Below are positions 62,379 to 64,000 of a DNA stretch of 64,000 bases, one piece after another; the stretch's first letter is position 1, and every line of letters begins with the position of its first letter. This DNA comes from Nocardia sp. NBC_00565 (lineage in GTDB: Bacteria > Actinomycetota > Actinomycetes > Mycobacteriales > Mycobacteriaceae), in NCBI RefSeq assembly GCF_036345915.1, contig NZ_CP107785.1, forward strand, positions 2,108,001-2,172,000. Reading direction: 5' to 3'. Made by a program: the position numbers and the translations under genes. The notes beneath the pieces are model-generated. The model searched no databases and was not told where the DNA came from. It saw nothing but the letters and a program-made list of their open reading frames with translations.

Positions 62379-63517
62379 TCCCGCGCCAATTCCCGCATGA
62401 TCTCAGCGGTGTGCGCGCCGAGCCGCGGGGCCGGGCCCGCGATATGAGCGGGGGTTCGGGAGAACCAGGTCGGCGTCCCGGGAAAACGCACCGCGCCATT
62501 AGGGGTGTCGACCGTCTCGAAGAATCCGGCCGCATTCAAATGCGGATTGTCGAACAGTTCGTCGAGCGTGCGTACCGGCGCGGCGGGAATATCGAGTGAC
62601 CGGAGCAGATCCAGCCAGTCCTGCGTCGTACGTTCCAGGAACGTTTCGCCCAGTAGGGCGTAGACGGTATCGATTCGGCTCGCGCGTTGTTCGAGAGTGG
62701 CGAAATGTTCCCCGGCCCAGGCCGGGCGTACGGCGTCGACGAAGGCGGTCCACTGCTTGTCGTTGTATACCAGCGCGGAGATATGGCCGTCTTTGGTGCG
62801 ATACGGTTTTCGATTCGGTGTCAGCGCGCGCGGATATGCCGCGGTACCGAGGGGTGGCGTGAACATCGCCCCGTTGGCGTGCTCCACCAGCATGAACGCG
62901 GCCATGGTCTCGAACATGGCGACCTCGACCTCTTGGCCCTCGCCGGTCCGTTCGCGGTGGAACAGCGCCATGGTGGTGGCGTACAGAGCCGTCAGTCCGG
63001 CGACTTTGTCCGCCATGATCGTGCCGACGTAGCTCGCCGCGCCGGTCAGTTGTTCCTGGGCGAAAGGCAGGCCGCATTCCGCCTGAATGGTGTCGTCATA
63101 GGCGGTCAGGTTCGCATCTGGTCCACGGCGTCCGTAGCCGTAACAATTGGTGTAGACGATGGCCGGATTGATGGCGGCCACGGCTTCGTAGTCGAATCCG
63201 AGTCTGGCGATCGCCGTGGCGCGCATCGAATGGATGAAGATATCGCCGTGTTCGATGAGATTGCGCAATGTCTGCTTGCCTTCGTCGGAGCGCAGATCCA
63301 GTACCATACTGCGTTTGCCGCGGTTCACATTGACGAATACGCCCGCCATACCGGGTTCCGGGCCGACCGAGATGTAGCGAGTGTTATCGCCGGCCGGTGG
63401 CTCTATTTTGATCACATCCGCACCCATATCGGCCATGATCTGGGTGCAATAGGGGCCCATGACCATGGCCGTCAGATCGATGACGCGCACTCCGGACAGG
63501 GGGCCTGTGTGTTTCAT
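62375..63517 (-). CDS. Class III CoA-transferase (CaiB/BaiF family)
   Basis: The 380-residue protein has GVRVIDLTAMVMGPYCTQIMADMGADVIKIEPPAG in parts, VNVNRGKRSMVLDLR, and the catalytic Asp in TIMADKVAGLTAL. It is first gene of the minus-strand operon and its stop overlaps the Cat1-like start (ATGA). Just upstream of its ATG, AGCGAGGCGCGG repeats the end of the 35.5-kb repeat unit. A second CoA-transferase of unrelated fold in one operon is noteworthy. Confidence 0.92.
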   Translation of the reverse strand: MKHTGPLSGVRVIDLTAMVMGPYCTQIMADMGADVIKIEPPAGDNTRYISVGPEPGMAGVFVNVNRGKRSMVLDLRSDEGKQTLRNLIEHGDIFIHSMRATAIARLGFDYEAVAAINPAIVYTNCYGYGRRGPDANLTAYDDTIQAECGLPFAQEQLTGAASYVGTIMADKVAGLTALYATTMALFHRERTGEGQEVEVAMFETMAAFMLVEHANGAMFTPPLGTAAYPRALTPNRKPYRTKDGHISALVYNDKQWTAFVDAVRPAWAGEHFATLEQRASRIDTVYALLGETFLERTTQDWLDLLRSLDIPAAPVRTLDELFDNPHLNAAGFFETVDTPNGAVRFPGTPTWFSRTPAHIAGPAPRLGAHTAEIMRELARE

Positions 63518-63602
63518 ATCCGCGCCTCGCTGCGTCGTGTTTCGCCGGGGGCTCGCGCCGCACCCCGGTCCGCGAACGGCCGCACTGGCGACGACGGCTT
63601 CA

Positions 63603-63640
63603 CCCTATAGTATGAATCTTTGTAAGGATAGTGATAGAAA
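63603..63640. promoter_or_regulatory. AT-rich divergent promoter region
   Basis: The sequence around TATAGT (63606) is sharply AT-rich compared with its surroundings and lies between the CaiB gene and the ligase gene. TATAGT (plus) and TACTAT (minus) could serve as -10 elements for both. No clear -35 on either strand. Confidence 0.35.
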
Positions 63641-63646
63641 GATGGC

Positions 63647-64000
63647 GTGGACAGCAGCAAGGACGGTGGCGTACCACGGCACACCGATCGAGATTCCCAG
63701 GACGTGTCCAGCCGGCCGGTAGCCGTCCCCGCCACGATCGCCCACGTGCTGGACGCCGCGCTCGCGTCGCACCCGAATGCCACTGCGGTCGAGGCGGTTT
63801 CGGGTGCGTGGAGCTACGTCGAGCTGGACCGTCAGGCGCGCCGGGCGGCCGGCGCGCTGTGGTCGCTCGGTGTGCGTCCGGGTGACCGCGTCGCGGCCTG
63901 CCTGCCCAACGATCTGGATATCGTCGCGGCCTTCCACGGCGCGCAGCGGATCGGAGCCGTCTGGGCGGGTATCGGGGAAGCGCTGGCGGCGAGCGAGCAG
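63647..64000 (+). CDS. AMP-forming acyl-CoA ligase, 5' part
   Basis: Cut by the window edge after 118 codons. The frame reads VPATIAHVLDAALASHPNA, SGAWSYVELDRQARRAAGAL, GVRPGDRVAACLPND and AFHGAQRIGAVW, the N-terminal signature of fatty-acid/aromatic CoA ligases. GTG 63647 is the first start in frame, preceded by AGAAAGATGG; GTG 63704 is the alternative. It would activate the acid processed by the divergent hydratase and CoA-transferase genes. Confidence 0.85.
   Translation, partial: MDSSKDGGVPRHTDRDSQDVSSRPVAVPATIAHVLDAALASHPNATAVEAVSGAWSYVELDRQARRAAGALWSLGVRPGDRVAACLPNDLDIVAAFHGAQRIGAVWAGIGEALAASEQ

Noticed and set aside
1..64000. CRISPR arrays, tRNA/rRNA genes, prophage or intact insertion sequences
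   Set aside because: No regularly spaced repeats of CRISPR type, no cloverleaf-like or rRNA sequence, and no transposase, integrase or phage proteins were seen.

Overview
The window is high-GC actinobacterial DNA, most likely Nocardia or a close relative in the Mycobacteriales. The basis is an rbpA gene divergent from a small zinc-ribbon protein (an arrangement I recall from mycobacteria), CYP105-type and CoA-thioester gene clusters, strong G/C third-position preference, and MIRU-like intergenic mini-ORF repeats. The genus is inferred, not proven. I saw no rRNA, tRNA, CRISPR array, intact IS element or phage gene.

Layout. 1-11.3 kb: the 3' part of a multimodular NRPS (A-T-C-A-T-C-A-T-TE), two coupled mini-ORFs and a DrrA/DrrB-type ABC exporter, ending in a long hairpin. 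11.3-17.4 kb: housekeeping genes (rbpA, zinc-ribbon protein, membrane protein, M23 peptidase, ArsR regulator, GT9 glycosyltransferase, VOC protein, HdeD-like protein). 17.4-22 kb: a TetR regulator divergent from an SDR / saccharopine-dehydrogenase-like / acyl-CoA ligase operon. 21.9-23 kb: a secreted CE1-type esterase.

23-53.5 kb is a catabolic island. It holds a gluconate operon (gluconokinase, 5-ketogluconate reductase-like SDR, 2-hydroxyacid dehydrogenase); a LysR gene divergent from an eight-gene operon (PxpABC-like, MHS transporter, SDR, L-idonate dehydrogenase-like, aminotransferase, RraA-like aldolase); an acyl-CoA dehydrogenase / class III CoA-transferase / hydratase operon under a second LysR; an aldehyde dehydrogenase pseudogene; a galactarate/talarate pathway (lactonase lipoprotein, dehydratase, KdgD, GudP-like transporter); and a complete L-arabinose system (ChvE-type ABC importer, AraA, AraD, AraB). 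A LacI regulator is tied to the arabinose operon by matching operator sequences about 9 kb apart.

53.6-59.5 kb: an SDR, a P450 with its own ferredoxin and ferredoxin reductase, a small membrane protein, then a divergent histidine kinase/response regulator pair. 59.5-64 kb: two enoyl-CoA hydratases, two CoA-transferases of unrelated families and the start of an acyl-CoA ligase, which looks like a CoA-thioester degradation module.

The most notable signals are an 80-bp tandem repeat whose copies are mini-ORFs chained by stop/start overlaps between two operon genes, the shared LacI operators, a symmetric pair of 32-bp-spaced operator repeats between kdgD and the transporter, the internally deleted aldehyde dehydrogenase, and the unusual PxpABC plus idonate-type gene set.
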